From assembly GCF_027595985.1 (NCBI RefSeq), contig NC_073307.1:8948432-9012431 (forward strand): 64,000 nucleotides of DNA, given 5' to 3'. This DNA is from Sorex araneus (lineage: Eukaryota > Chordata > Mammalia > Eulipotyphla > Soricidae). Shown here in pieces: positions 10,937 through 21,650 of the stretch; position 1 is the first letter of the stretch; each line of letters begins with the position of its first letter. The position numbers were made by a program, and so were the translations under genes. The notes beneath the pieces are model-generated. The model made no database searches. It saw only the letters and a program-made list of their open reading frames with translations, and had not been told where the DNA came from.

Positions 10937-13214
10937 CTTCATGCACACATTCACTCATTTTCCAATGTGCTTCTTTCCATTCAGGATCCTGGGTGGCTGC
11001 ACCCAAAACAACTGCTCATCCAAGTGTCCTTCCATCCCAGGAAGACTCACCCTAACCCCACTTGCGTTCTGCCTGGGGTCACTAAGACAGGCCAGTGATG
11101 ATGTCTAGGCAATGTCTGGCATGTGGGAGAGAACCAGATCTGCGAAGAACAGGGGAGGACAGGCCAAGTTCTCCTGTATTTTCCTGGGGGAAATTTTAGC
11201 AGTGAAGGACCCACTGTTTTTGCCTGATCACTCGAGAAAGGGTGAGCACCTAGTAGACACCCCGTCGGCATGGTAGCTCCAGAATGAGCAGGCAGGACCT
11301 TGTTCACTCAAACAGGACTGTTTTCTGGGCAACACAGATCAAGAAGCATTTGAGTTCATGTGCCCGAATTGCCAGGAGTAGATGGTGCTTCTATGTCTGT
11401 GTGTATAAAAACCATTAAATTCCCAAGTTACAAATATGTGCATGTATGTGTGTGTGTTCATAATCAGGTTCAACTTTCATTGATAAGACAAAAATATTTC
11501 CTGTGGCTCCAATGAATACTCCCCCCTCCCTGTCTCCCAGTTGTTCCCAGACTCCCCCAGACTTGGTTTTTCTGTTTCTTCTGTACGCCCTTCTGGGAAA
11601 TGTGAATAGCTAATGACAGAGTTTTAATTTGCAGTTCCTCAATATGTGAAAATTTGAGCACATTTCAATCTATTTAGTGACCATTTGAATATTGCCTTTT
11701 GTGAGGAGTCTTTGTCTTCATGCTGCTGAGAGCAAATTTCTGTTCCAGACACACCAGGCAAGTATTCTCCTGCTGAGCCATGTCCCCACAGAGAGTCTTT
11801 CTATTCTTTCCTTTCTAACTTTGGAAGTTCATTCATATATTTTGGAAAATGTTCTTTTGTTAAGTCACCTTGACTGCACATCAATTCTCCTAATTTGTGA
11901 CTTTCATTTAATAACTTTATTGAACAATCATTTATATACCAGACAATGTGCCCATTGCGTGTAGTTCTATGATTTCTTAGTACATTATGCAGTTCTGAAA
12001 TCCATCCCATGATTCAGTTTTAAAATAGATCCTTTAATTCAGAAGGTCCATCTTACCTGTTCACTGTTGATTCCATTTTCAATTCCGGATCCAGAAAAAT
12101 ACTGATCTGGGCCCGAGAGTGAGTCCTCACGGTCCTGCACAGTTCAGGCTTCCAGTGTCACTGTGCGAAAGGACAAAACTCTGCAGCTAAAGAGGATTAG
12201 ACACACTCAGGACCATGAGTTCTCATTCGCAAGGTCTTCACACACATCCCCAGGGCCAAACGCTCTGCATGTCCCATCTCTTTCCTGAGCTACAACAACA
12301 ACAACAACAACAACTTAATTTACATTACTAACAGCTGTAAAAGGCCCAGGAACAGAGAAAAGAGGCAGAGCTATCCCGTCCCTATGTAAAATCCCAGATC
12401 CTGAGTTCAGGGTTCTGCTCCTTGGTACAACTTGTGGACATGCCATCCTAAACAGGTGATTCTGGGGAACAGCTGAAAGCAGAGTGATGTGAACGGTTAC
12501 TTGCATTGGCTCCAGAGACAATCTCTGTGATGGATAGGCTGGTAGGAATTTTTTTTTTTTTTTTTGAGAAGGAGCATCTGGAAGCCTGGTTTGTGGAGGA
12601 GTCTAGGAAGAGTTTCAAATTGTAAATAAAATCAAGGTTCTGAACTCTGTTTTTATCTTGGTTGTTAAAATCCTTCCCAGTATTTGGGACTTACAGGACA
12701 GTAGGAAATATCTGCAGTCATTCGCAATTCACAAGGCTGGAAGAACTTTAGTTCATACAGTACTGTTTCCAGAGAGATATGCAAGGCCTGGTGAAAGTCA
12801 CTCTTGGGTTTTTATTTTGAAACATAATTCCATCTTAATTTTGTTTCTTACCTGTAATGATGAGCTAAGGAATTTCTACTGAAAGAGCATATGCTCTATT
12901 CTTGTTTGGTGCCGTCACTCTGATTGATTTTTATCTAAAACCGTAGAACCCACTGACAAAGAATTTAGGACTGGATCAAAAGGAGAGGAAGGAACTCTTC
13001 AGTCAGACATAAAATGGACAGCAGGTAAGTACGCCCAGGTTACCCTCATTCCCTCGGGGCAACAACATGGCGTTCTGTGTGTAAGACACCATCCCTGCTT
13101 TCTGAATCAATGGATTTTCAGAGATGCTTCGATCAACAAAATGCTTCCAGAAAAAGGCTCTGAAGAAGCGGAATCCCTGCTTTGCTAAACTAGAGGCCTT
13201 TATAAATATGCAAG
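10937..13214. other. Unique intergenic DNA with simple repeats
   Basis: No gene supported. It holds (CAA)n at about 12290-12314 and a T-run at 12549-12566. TTTATTGAACAATCATTTATATACC near 11915 hints at an MIR relic but is too short to call. Confidence 0.5.
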
Positions 13215-13372
13215 GATGGGGCTAAAGAGATCACGGGCTTCGCTTACTGGAGGCCCAGGCTTGATGCCAGCTCCATCGGGTCCTCCGGAGTCACCGGGAA
13301 TTCACCCCAAATACAGAGCTCGGAGTAGCCCCAGAGCACTATGAGGTCTGACCACCAAAACAAACAAAACAT
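13215..13372 (+). mobile_element. Diverged SINE
   Basis: GGGGCTAAAGAGATCACGGG head, CTCGGAGTAGCCCCAGAGCAC body and an A-rich tail (CCAAAACAAACAAAAC). Confidence 0.6.
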
Positions 13373-13834
13373 TACAAGGATTTGTAATCTATAGGACTTC
13401 ATAATTCTGTGAAGATCTAGGATATTTGTTACTTATATATTTCCTTTTCACAAGGTGCTTCAGAAGAAAGTATCACCCCTTTTTTCTGGAGACTCACTTA
13501 TGTTAATGTATTCTGCAATATCAAAAGCAGCATTAGGATAATTGTTTTCTACCCGGTTAGGTAACCAAAATTATTTAGATAAAATGTGATCCCAATTCAG
13601 TATGATGTTTTCTTGCCTTTTGCTGTAACCCTCTGTTGCTATAATTACACATTATATAGTTTGTGTTTCATAAAGCTAGATGTTCCTGCATTTTGCATCA
13701 TTGCTACGATGATGAAAAAAAAGCCATTAGGGATGATTTGTTTTAGTTTTCAGTGGTGAAATAGCAACTAAGCCAGAAATGGAAAAGTGGAAATGCAAGC
13801 AAATGTAGTTGAACCTACAAATATCTGTGATTAT

Positions 13835-13984
13835 TTCATTTAGTCATTCAAAAACACATGCTGAGTGCAAGTTAAGAATTTGGAATTGTTTATATACTGG
13901 TAATGCAGATGAAAACAGAGCAGACACCAAGCACTTCTCTTAGAAAGTTTATATTCTAGTGAGGAGAGAGAATGCAGAAAAGAT
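13835..13984 (+). mobile_element. L2-like ancient LINE relic
   Basis: ATTCAAAAACACATGCTGAGTG ... GGTAATGCAGATGAAAACAGAG ... AAGTTTATATTCTAGTGAGGAGAGA follows the familiar L2 3'-end pattern (TTTATTGAGTGCC ... AGCTTATATTCTAGTGGGG). Confidence 0.55.
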
Positions 13985-14157
13985 GTCAGTGAAATCCAGT
14001 AAGGGGCAGATTTGTGGGGGTAGGTGGGAAACTGGGGACAATAGTGGAAAGACAGCCACACCGGTGGAGATTGGCTTTGGAACATTGGATGTCCATGACA
14101 ACTAGTTTATGAACAACTTTGTAAACCATGGTGTTTAAATAAAGTTTTTTTTAAAGA
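13985..14157 (+). mobile_element. L1 3' end, older subfamily
   Basis: ACATTGGATGTCCATGACAAC ... CTTTGTAAACCATGGTG ... AATAAAG plus an A/T-rich end. It resembles the 3' ends at 28940-29025 and 50940-51042. Confidence 0.6.
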
Positions 14158-14364
14158 ATTTCCCTTTGGGGCAAGCCAGATTTTCTCTGCCAACAACACA
14201 CAACCACTGACAAATTCACAATGGGTTTGCCCCAAGATCCTATGAATAAGTTGTTTAAGAAGACAATTCTGATGTCAAATTCCAGTAACTTGGGGTAGCA
14301 AATCTTCTGATTACGACCTATACTCATGTTCAGCTCTCAAGGCAAGAGTCTCCTTTGCTATAAT

Positions 14365-14450
14365 TATTTTTTGAGGGGTGTGGGGCTGTGGGGCTGGAAC
14401 CCTGGCCTGGGCTTCACATGTGAGGAGCACGTGCTCTACCACTGAGAACC
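14365..14450 (-). mobile_element. tRNA-Ala-like SINE head, inverted
   Basis: GGAACCCTGGCCTGGGC ... GAGCACGTGCTCTACCACTGAG is an inverted B box and A box of the same old class as 1394-1480. A C-rich run follows. Confidence 0.55.
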
Positions 14451-14879
14451 ATCCCCCCCACCCCCCGCCCCGTCCTCTGCTGTATTTTTAGGAATTTTAT
14501 AAGTGGTCTGATCAAGAAAACTATATTTATTCTATTTGAAGAGGAGTGATGCAGAGTCTGGACAGAGGATACAAAAATACAAAACTAGATGGAAGGTGCC
14601 ACCAAGTTTTGTTGGGTTTGAATTTGAATGACATCTTTTGTCTCTGTTCTCATCTGAGGCAGTGTCAAATCCATGGACATTTGACAAAGATGGGGGAAAC
14701 TTATTTTTTAACCTAGAACTTTCCTTTGTTATCTTAATTTACAGAAATTAGAGGTGTCAAAGGGGTGCCGTTTACGTTTGAGAGTTGGAGCTCTGGACAC
14801 TAGAGTCAGAGTTCTAGAAGCGTGATTTGATCATTTCAGTTTAGGGAGAGAAGCCTGAGAAGTGCCCAAAGCTTTTTTT

Positions 14880-15068
14880 TTGTGGCACCTCCAAGTAATG
14901 CCCAGGTGATTCCCTATCAGCTGGGCCCACAGCTCAATGTGAGGGGCTAAGAGTGTGGCACTTCTTAGGTCCTGCGGTCCTGGGATCACCTGGTGGTGCT
15001 TGTAAATATCTAGCTCAAGGGACCAGTTCAGTGCCAGGGACTGAACTGAAGTCGGGTGTGGCTTTGTT
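14880..15068 (-). mobile_element. Diverged inverted SINE
   Basis: T-run, then GGCACCTCCAAGTAATGCCC ... CCTGGTGGTGCTTGTAAATA ... AGTGCCAGGGACTGAACTGAAG, in inverted SINE-like order. Confidence 0.45.
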
Positions 15069-15924
15069 ATTGTCCTGGTCGTAAATCTCCAATATCAACA
15101 TTCTTGTCATCCTAAAGCCATCCATGTCCAATCCCTGTCTTTTTTTTTTTTTAATCTCTGGCTATTTGAAAGTCTAGGGATTTGCTGCCACTGTTTTAGC
15201 AGCATTTCCTTCATTGCTTATACACGATGGCTACATTGGATCTTAGCTTCTTCAGGGCAGGCTGCAGATTTCTCTTCCAGGCTGGTTCAGCCTTCTCTTA
15301 AGGCACAGTCTGCCTGTGCAGTGCAGATAGAGGAGGGAGGATGATATTCTTTTAAAAGGGTGAGCCCTCCCACCCTGCCCCCAACTGGAGCCATTTCTGG
15401 CTGAAAATTATGGGCTAAATTATTTTCACTGAGAAACTTGAGGTGATGTCGAGAACCCAAAAACCACTCCATGCTGACGGTGGAGAGTGAGATTCGTGGA
15501 CCAGCTAGGACATGTGCCTGGCACGTCCATGCCCACAGGGTCAAGTCCAGACATAGTATGGTCCATTGGGCACCACCAAATACCACTGAGCACTCCTGTG
15601 CCACGTGCACTGGGAGTGTGCCCAGACCCCCAACCCCACATACCAAAACAGACACTTACGGGGCTCAAATGGGAAAGCAGTTTTTAGAAGCTAAATTTTG
15701 CCTCTTTGTTCCTTTATTTTGTATAGCATGGTTTCGTAAGTTTACACTGGGCATTTTTAAAGCCTTTCTCTCCACCGAACATGAGTCTGGTGCAAAGTAC
15801 GTAAGGAAGAGTTTTGTGGTAAAACAATTAGCGAACACTATCAAGTTTCCCTTTTGTTCAATGATTAGAAGCAAGCTGGGGGTTTTAAAAACCTAAGATA
15901 TTCTTCATTATAGTAACATTTTTG
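15069..15924. other. Unique DNA
   Basis: Overlapping frames of up to 141 codons on both strands (15287-15896) have no recognisable domain. Part may belong to the ARSJ 3' UTR. Confidence 0.4.
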
Positions 15925-16135
15925 GGGTTGCTTCCTAGTGGTTCTTAGTTGGCCCAAGGCCACTCCCAGAGGTTTGTAGCCAACTGGGTTGCGGTTCAGT
16001 GTGAGGGCCTGAGCCTGAGGTTGAGGACCACCATGGTCTCCCTACGGTATTTGGGCTAGACCCGACCATGTGGGCTCAGAGGCGGTGGGTGTGGTGCCAG
16101 TCAGGACACGACCCTTGTACCATCTCCTCAGGCTC
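15925..16135 (-). mobile_element. Possible diverged SINE
   Basis: GGCCACTCCCAGAGGTTTGT ... GGACACGACCCTTGTACCATCTCC has a loose inverted-SINE layout. Confidence 0.25.
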
Positions 16136-16312
16136 CCGTTAACTACATTTAACAGAAGATTTCCCAAACTTAAGTTTTTTCTGAACGCTTTCCTAAATGT
16201 AACTATCAATTCTATTTGTAAAAATTAGAAGCTAATCACCTATTATTATGTCATGTGATTATTTTTCGGTGCCTCTACAAAAGCAAAATGCTAACAATAT
16301 GCCCTGGACTTT

Positions 16313-16480
16313 TGTTTGTTTATTTTTTTGCCACACCCGATGGTGCTCAAGGGTCACTCCTGGCTCTGCATTCAGGCACTCCTGGCTGTGCTGGGGAGAC
16401 CATATAGGATGTAGGGGACCAAAGCAGCGTCGGTCCCATGCAAGGTAAGCACTTCACCTCGAACTATCTCTTCTGTCTAT
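16313..16480 (-). mobile_element. Type A SINE, diverged
   Basis: GCCACACCCGATGGTGCTCAAGG, GGAGACCATATAGGATGTAG and ATGCAAGGTAAGCACTTCAC are in inverted type A order, ending in CTATCTCTTCTGTC. Confidence 0.85.
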
Positions 16481-17440
16481 ATGCTCTGGGTTTAAAAAGC
16501 CCAATTAAATATATAGTTGGCCAGGTACACACCTCAGAAATTGTACTCTATTGTACATACCAAAATGAAAATATATACTCTAGAAGTAGAATATTAAAAA
16601 AACATTAAATATGATGGTTTTATCCACTTTAGTTACTGATTCAGCAATGATCAACAGATTATCATAAAAGTTTTATAAATGGAGAGGGAATTCTTTGAAT
16701 TCTGGTAGTCGTGTGTTTCATTCAGCGCTACCATGGCAGCGAGCACATTTTGTGATCACAGTTGTGACTTCACACATCACAGTGCCAGGGATTTGTAATC
16801 TCTCAAGTGTAAAGTGTTGACTCCAGGCCTTCCGATCGGGAGAAGGTTCTTTCATGGAAACTCGGGCTGATGGGAACACCCACCTCTGGTCCCTGTACAC
16901 CTCATTACAGAAACATTCCTTTCAGCCTCCGCCTGTTGTTTCTGAGTATGAGCTCACGTTAGCTTTTCACCAACTCCAGGTTCTCTATCTCCCCAGGGCT
17001 CCTCTGTTTATAGGGCAGCACCATCCTCAGTGATGTTTACAAATAAGAGAACAGAATTCCCCGAGTAATGATTGGGTGTAAATGTCTCTTATTGCTCAGG
17101 CCCGTCTATTTCCAGGATGGTTAGTCAGATGTCACCTTCAATTGCTTATTTGCAAATATTCTGTGACGAATTAATATGAATTTTATCTAGAGATTAGACC
17201 CAGTGTGGCTGCAGGCCTGGCTTGGCACCTGCCTACGTGATACTTGGCTCCTGGTCACAACCAGTCCCATATGCCACATGTACAGGATGTCCTAGTAAGA
17301 CTACTGGGGATCCCTGGTGCCTCAGCCAAGGGTTCCATCTCCCACACACTGCAGCCAAGAGTGCAGTGCTGATCTTTGCAGTGACAATGGCGACAACAGC
17401 AATGACAACAGCAACAAAGAAAAACGCAACGTCAAGCTTG

Positions 17441-17510
17441 CCATAAATCATATTAATTTGCCACAAATCATATTGATTCATCAAGAGTGCCACAAATCAT
17501 ATTAATAATT
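17441..17510. repeat. Short tandem repeat, about 3 units
   Basis: GCCAYAAATCATATT-AT occurs three times with variable spacing between 17441 and 17505. Confidence 0.8.
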
Positions 17511-18164
17511 AAGGTGTATAAATAAGGTATTTATAATAGAAACAATAAAGTTGTCTCTCGATTCTGTCCAAACACTGTATCTCCGAGTGACTTTTAAGGC
17601 ATAGCTTCACGTCATTGCATCCAAAGTAATGGTTGAATGGAGATGATTCTCCCTTTTTCCCCCCTCTGGATGAGTCTTCACTGAAGTCATGCAGCATTAT
17701 AGTCCTCTGAAGCATCACAGGGCTTGGTAGATCGGAGGTCACGGAATAAATCTCTTTGAAGGGTGAGTAGAAAATAAAAATAACTAAAAGTCCTTTGTCT
17801 TTTTTTAAAAAGAAATAATTCTTTTAATCTGTAAAAATAAATTAGATACTCTGTGCAGAAATGTTGCTCTACGAAAATCTTCAGAAAACAGCTACATTCA
17901 CGTGTTGGCAGCATGCTCGAACATTCTTTGCTGCCATTCCCTGACGCACCATGGAGCGAGGTGCAAGCTGTTCACATGAGGGGAAAACAGCTTATTTTCA
18001 CAGAAAAGGAGATGAGAGGTGAACTCGAGTTGGTTTTAAAGCACCTACGTGTCTCACAAGAGAGGGACAAAAATTGAGTATCTTTCTTTCTCTCCAAAGG
18101 AACGTTTTCCCAGGCCTTGGAGCTGACCCACCTTTGGGTCGGCCTCAAACCGTTTTCATCAAGT

Positions 18165-18296
18165 TCCTCTGTGAGCCCCACCTCAAGAACCTGCTCATCC
18201 ATGGCAGTCTGTGCCCCTGACAGGACGCGATCCTCTGTGAGCCCCACCTCAGGAACAGGCTCCCCCATGGCAGTCTGTGTCCCTGACAGGACTCTA
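18165..18296. repeat. 66-bp tandem duplication (2 copies)
   Basis: TCCTCTGTGAGCCCCACCTC starts at 18165 and again at 18231. Each copy continues to a shared CATGGCAGTCTGTGYCCCTGACAGGAC. The two copies differ at several positions. It lies in the probable ARSJ 3' UTR. Confidence 0.9.
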
Positions 18297-18359
18297 GGCA
18301 GATTCTTGCTCCCTTCACGGAAAGCCTCTCAGCAGAGCCGGATGTCTGGCGGGGGTGGG

Positions 18360-19323
18360 GGGTTGGGGAGGGAGAAAGTGAGAGACAGAGACAGAAACAG
18401 AGAGAGAGGACAGAGAAGAGAGCAGAGAGGAGAAAGAGAGAGGCAGAGACACAGAGAGACAGAGACAGAGAGAGGACAGAGGAGAGAGCAGAGAGCAGGG
18501 AGGGGAGAGAGAGAGACAGAGACAGAGAGAGGACAGAGGAGAGAGCAGAGAACAGGGAGGGGAGACAGAAAGACAGAGAGACAGAGAGAGAGAGGACAGA
18601 GGAGAGATCTGAGGACAGAGAGGAGACAGAGAGACAGAACAGAGGACAGAGAAGAGAGCAGAGGGCAGAGAGAGACAGAAACAGAGAGAGACAGAACAGA
18701 GAAGAGAGTAGAGAGGAGAAAGAGAGAGAGGCAGAGACACAGAGAGACAGAGACAGGGAGAGGACAGAGGAGAGAGCAGAGAGCAGGGAGGGGAGACAAA
18801 GAGACAGAGACAGAGAGAGGACAGAGGAGAGAGCAGAGAACAGGGAGGGGAGACAGAAAGACAGAGAGACAGAGAGAGAGAGGACAGAGGAGAGAGCTGA
18901 GGACAGAGAGGAGACAGAGAGACAGAACAGAGGACAGAGAAGAGAGCAGAGGGCAGAGAGAGACAGAAACAGAGAGAGACAGAACAGAGGACAGAGAAAA
19001 GAGAGAGCAGAGGGCAGAGGAGACAGAGAGACAGAGACAGAGAGAGGACAGAGGAGAGAGCAGAGAGGAGACAGAGAAACAGAGAGAGACAGAACAGAGG
19101 ACAGAGAAGAGAGCAGAGGGCAGAGGAGACAGAGAGACAGAGAAAGAGAACATAGGAGAGAGGAGAGAGCAGAGAGAGAGAAGAGAGAGACAGAGAAAGA
19201 GACACACAAGAGAGAGACACAGAGAGAGAGCAAGAGAGAGAAAGAGAGAGAAAGAGAGCGAGAACGAGAGAGAGAGAGAGAGAGGGAGGGGGGAGAGAGA
19301 GAACAAGAGAGAGAGAGAGCATC
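18360..19323. repeat. GA/GACA-rich minisatellite with about 288-bp higher-order period
   Basis: Nearly 1 kb of almost pure purine on the plus strand, built from GAGACAGA, GGACAGAG and GAGAGCAGAG words. Larger blocks recur: AACAGGGAGGGGAGACAGAAAG starts at 18551 and again at 18839 (288 bp apart), and GAGAGGAGAAAGAGAGAG recurs at about 18425 and 18714. It is open in several frames only because of its composition, including a 423-codon Arg/Glu/Gln-rich plus-strand frame. In the ARSJ transcript it would be CU-rich. Confidence 0.95.
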
Positions 19324-19445
19324 AGAGCAGCGTTGGCTCCTTGAGCCCTCTTAGGTGCCGGGTGGTCCGAACCCCCAAAACCCCCTGAGCTTCGACGTCA
19401 GCGTCGCCAGACCCGGGGTGGGGTGGGGGGGCGCAAACCCAGCGC

Positions 19446-20853
19446 TTAGCCGCGCCCAGCCTCGACTGGGCAGTCGGGGAAGGCGGCCCCGGGGTGCTGC
19501 AGCTGCTGCTGGCCCTTCCCCTGCTTCCTCCCGGCCTTCCTCTGCTGCGCCTTCTTCTTCTTCTTCTTCCTCTTCTGCGCGTCGTCCTGGTACCAGGGCC
19601 CCCAGACGCCGCCGTTGAGGCGCGGGTCGCTGCGGGGGTCGGCGGGCGGGTAGCGGACGGGCACGGCCGTGCGGTTGAACTGGGCCAGGCGGCGCAGCAG
19701 CTGGCGCACCACGCCGGGGTAGCGGGCGGCCAGGTCCACGCGCTCGTAGGGGTCGGCGCTGATGTTGAAGAGCCACACGCTCTGCGCGGCGGGGCCCACG
19801 CGCTCGCCGGGCCAGCGGCGCGGCCCCAGGGCGCTGAAGGCCTGCGGCGGCACCCAGTCCCCCGAGCCCGGGTCGCCCGTGAGCAGCTTCCAGTGGCGCA
19901 CGCGGATGGCCGACTGCACGGCCGTGTTCCAGAGCCCGAAGCCCGCGGCCCACGAGCCGCGCCGGGCCTTGGTGTAGACCGGGTCGATGTTGTGCAGGAT
20001 GTCCACGCGCGGCGAGCGCAGGCCCTCGCTCAGCGTCTCCCACACGTCGTAGCCGTCCAGCTGCGTGTCCTCGTCCAGGCGCCCGTCGGCCAGGGACACG
20101 AGCGTGGGGTACCAGTCGGTGATGTGCAGCAGCTCCCGGCACACCGTGCCCTTGCGCTTGAGCAGGGGGCTGTGCACGAAGCCCACGGCGCGGATGCCCC
20201 CCTCCCAGTAGCTGCCCTTGCTGCCCCGCAGCGGCCAGTTGCTGCCGCCCGCCGCGGGCTGCCCGCCGTTGTCGGACGAGTAGATGAGGATGCTGTTGTG
20301 GTAGAAGCCGTGCGCCCGCAGCGCGCGCGTCACGTTGTGCACCGCCTCGTCCAGGCAGGCCAGCATCGCGGCGTAGCGGCGCCGGTTGGCGTTGACGATG
20401 GAGCGGTAGTGGTCCAGGTAGCGGCCCGGCGCCTGCAGCGGCGAGTGCACGGCCTGGTAGGCGATGTAGAGGAACAGGGGCTTCCGGGGGTCGTGCGACG
20501 CCAGGATCTCCTGCACCCGCTGCGTGTACATCTGCGTGGAGTACACGCCGCTGTCCGCGTCCCACGCCGCGCGGTCGTTCTCATACAGGTCGTAGCCGCA
20601 CACGCCCGGGCGGTCGCACTTGTAGTGCGTGTAGTAGTCACCGCTGCCCAGGAGCGAGCCGAAGAAGGTGTCGAACCCTCGCCGCGTGGGCATGCACTCT
20701 TTCCGGTAGAAGCCCAGGTGCCACTTCCCGACCATGTGCGTGGCGTAGCCGGCCTCCTTCAGCTTCTGCGGCAGCGTGGCATTGTCCAGGGGCAGGCAGT
20801 TGGGCTGCGTGGGCCTGATGATGGAGTGTTGCAGGCCCGTGTGGATCTGGTAC
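19446..20853 (-). CDS. ARSJ: Arylsulfatase J, terminal coding exon (C-terminal 468 aa)
   Basis: This exon encodes most of a secreted or lysosomal-type sulfatase, a family that hydrolyses sulfate esters. Seen: 468 residues, entered in phase 2 (a lone G completes a split codon before Tyr), ending at TAA 19446-19448. From the exon start, the second sulfatase signature [13 protein letters not shown] lies at about residues 35-47. [18 protein letters not shown] and [14 protein letters not shown] follow; these hold the His, Asp-Asn and Lys active-site and metal-site positions known in arylsulfatases. N-glycosylation sequons NAT, NVT, NIS and NRT are present. The end has LNGGVWGPW followed by a Lys/Arg/Gln-rich tail, which favours ARSJ over its paralogue ARSI. 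The family's CxPSR motif (Cys converted to formylglycine) belongs to the upstream exon and is absent here. The open frame runs on to an ATG at 20946-20948, but that stretch is intronic, so I end the exon at the splice site. Composition is about 70% GC by eye, unlike its surroundings. Confidence 0.93.
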
Positions 20854-20885
20854 CTGCAAGCGAAAGAGCAACGGGTTTTGTCAGT
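20854..20885 (-). other. ARSJ: 3' splice site (acceptor) of the ARSJ terminal exon
   Basis: Read on the minus strand, a pyrimidine-rich stretch (TTGCTCTTTCGCTTGCAG) ends in AG at 20855-20854, immediately before G|TAC CAG ATC CAC. Homology to the sulfatase (Tyr-Gln-Ile-His...) begins exactly there. The intervening sequence is phase 2. Confidence 0.9.
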
Positions 20886-21001
20886 GGGGAGAAAATGGGT
20901 GTTCCTACCTAAAGCAGTCATCCGGAAAGAAACCAGCTTCCGTTCCAATGAAATGTTGTTATCTGCATGAAACGTATCCCTAACCTAAGAATGCTTTTTT
21001 T

Positions 21002-21205
21002 TATTTATTTTTTAATTTAATTTAATTTTTTTTTTTTTTTGCTTTTTGGGTCACACCCAGCGATGCTCAGGGGTTACTCCTGGCTTTGCACTCAGGAATT
21101 GCTCCTGGCAGTGCTTGGGGGACCATATGGGATGCCGGGAATCAAACCCAGGTCGGCTGCGTGCAAGGCAAACGCCCTACCCGCTGTGCTATCGCTACGG
21201 CCCCC
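21002..21205 (-). mobile_element. Type A SOR SINE in the ARSJ intron
   Basis: Poly(T), then GCTTTTTGGGTCACACCCAGC ... CTATCGCTACGGCCCC. The TSD is AAGAATGCTTTTTTT (20987-21001) and AAGAATTCTTTTTTT (21206-21220). It starts only about 150 bp upstream of the ARSJ splice acceptor. Confidence 0.94.
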
Positions 21206-21272
21206 AAGAATTCTTTTTTTAAAATAAAGTATTTTTTATTTCTGATGTATTTTCTCAATGAAGACAAACTTT

Positions 21273-21442
21273 TTTTTTTTCATTTTGGGTCACACCCCGC
21301 GATGCACAGGGGTTACTCCTGGCTCTGCACTCAGGAATTACTCCTGCAGGTGCTCGGGGGACCATATGGGATGCTGGGGATCGAAGCCGGGTCGGCTGTG
21401 TGCAAGGCAAATGCCCTACCAGCTAAACTATCTCTCCAGCCC
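21273..21442 (-). mobile_element. Type A SOR SINE
   Basis: Inverted full element ending CTATCTCTCCAGCCC. The TSD is CAATGAAGACAAACTTT (21256-21272) and CAGTGAAGAGAGACTTT (21443-21459), with three mismatches. Confidence 0.92.
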
Positions 21443-21650
21443 CAGTGAAGAGAGACTTTACCCCAAATAAAACATAACCGTGGCAGCAGTTACACACTGA
21501 TTCAAAAGACTTCTCTTCATTTAGCTTCATACCCAACATCCGAAACACACTGAATTCGAAATGAGTACTACGGAAATTAAGATTTTACAATTTATCTTTT
21601 TTAAAAAATGGAAAGATTTTACAATCTATCTTTTGCCTTTAAGAAAAGGG

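Larger units (their letters stand above)
15713..19445 (-). other. ARSJ: Probable ARSJ 3' UTR and candidate poly(A) signals
   Basis: Downstream of the stop on the minus strand come about 120 nt of unique sequence, the CU-rich satellite (19323-18360), a 66-bp tandem duplication and then unique DNA. Two candidate poly(A) hexamers on the minus strand are ATTAAA at 17828-17823 (about 1.6 kb after the stop, with a T-rich stretch following) and AATAAA at 15718-15713 (about 3.7 kb). The true 3' end cannot be decided from sequence alone. Confidence 0.35.

Noticed and set aside
17200..17440. Possible SINE in the ARSJ downstream region
   Set aside because: Isolated words (CAGTCCCATATG, CCTGGTGCC) resemble SINE parts, but their order does not match any family seen here.
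18117..19388. 423-codon Arg/Glu/Gln-rich open frame, and Leu/Ser/Cys-rich frames on the other strand
   Set aside because: They lie across the purine satellite. Lack of stops follows from GA/CT composition, and all frames are low-complexity.
19446..20853. Assignment to ARSI instead of ARSJ
   Set aside because: The LNGGVWGPW plus Lys-rich tail and overall sequence fit ARSJ better; ARSI has an acidic run and then a different basic tail.
19494..20912. 472-codon plus-strand frame antisense to ARSJ, and a 404-codon second minus-strand frame (19351-20565)
   Set aside because: The high GC3 of the real exon removes stops from shadow frames. The translations are Ala/Arg/Val-rich with no domain, while the sulfatase frame carries clear family motifs.
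20854..20948. In-frame extension of the ARSJ exon to an upstream ATG
   Set aside because: Homology stops at the AG acceptor, preceded by a pyrimidine tract. The extension has no sulfatase similarity.
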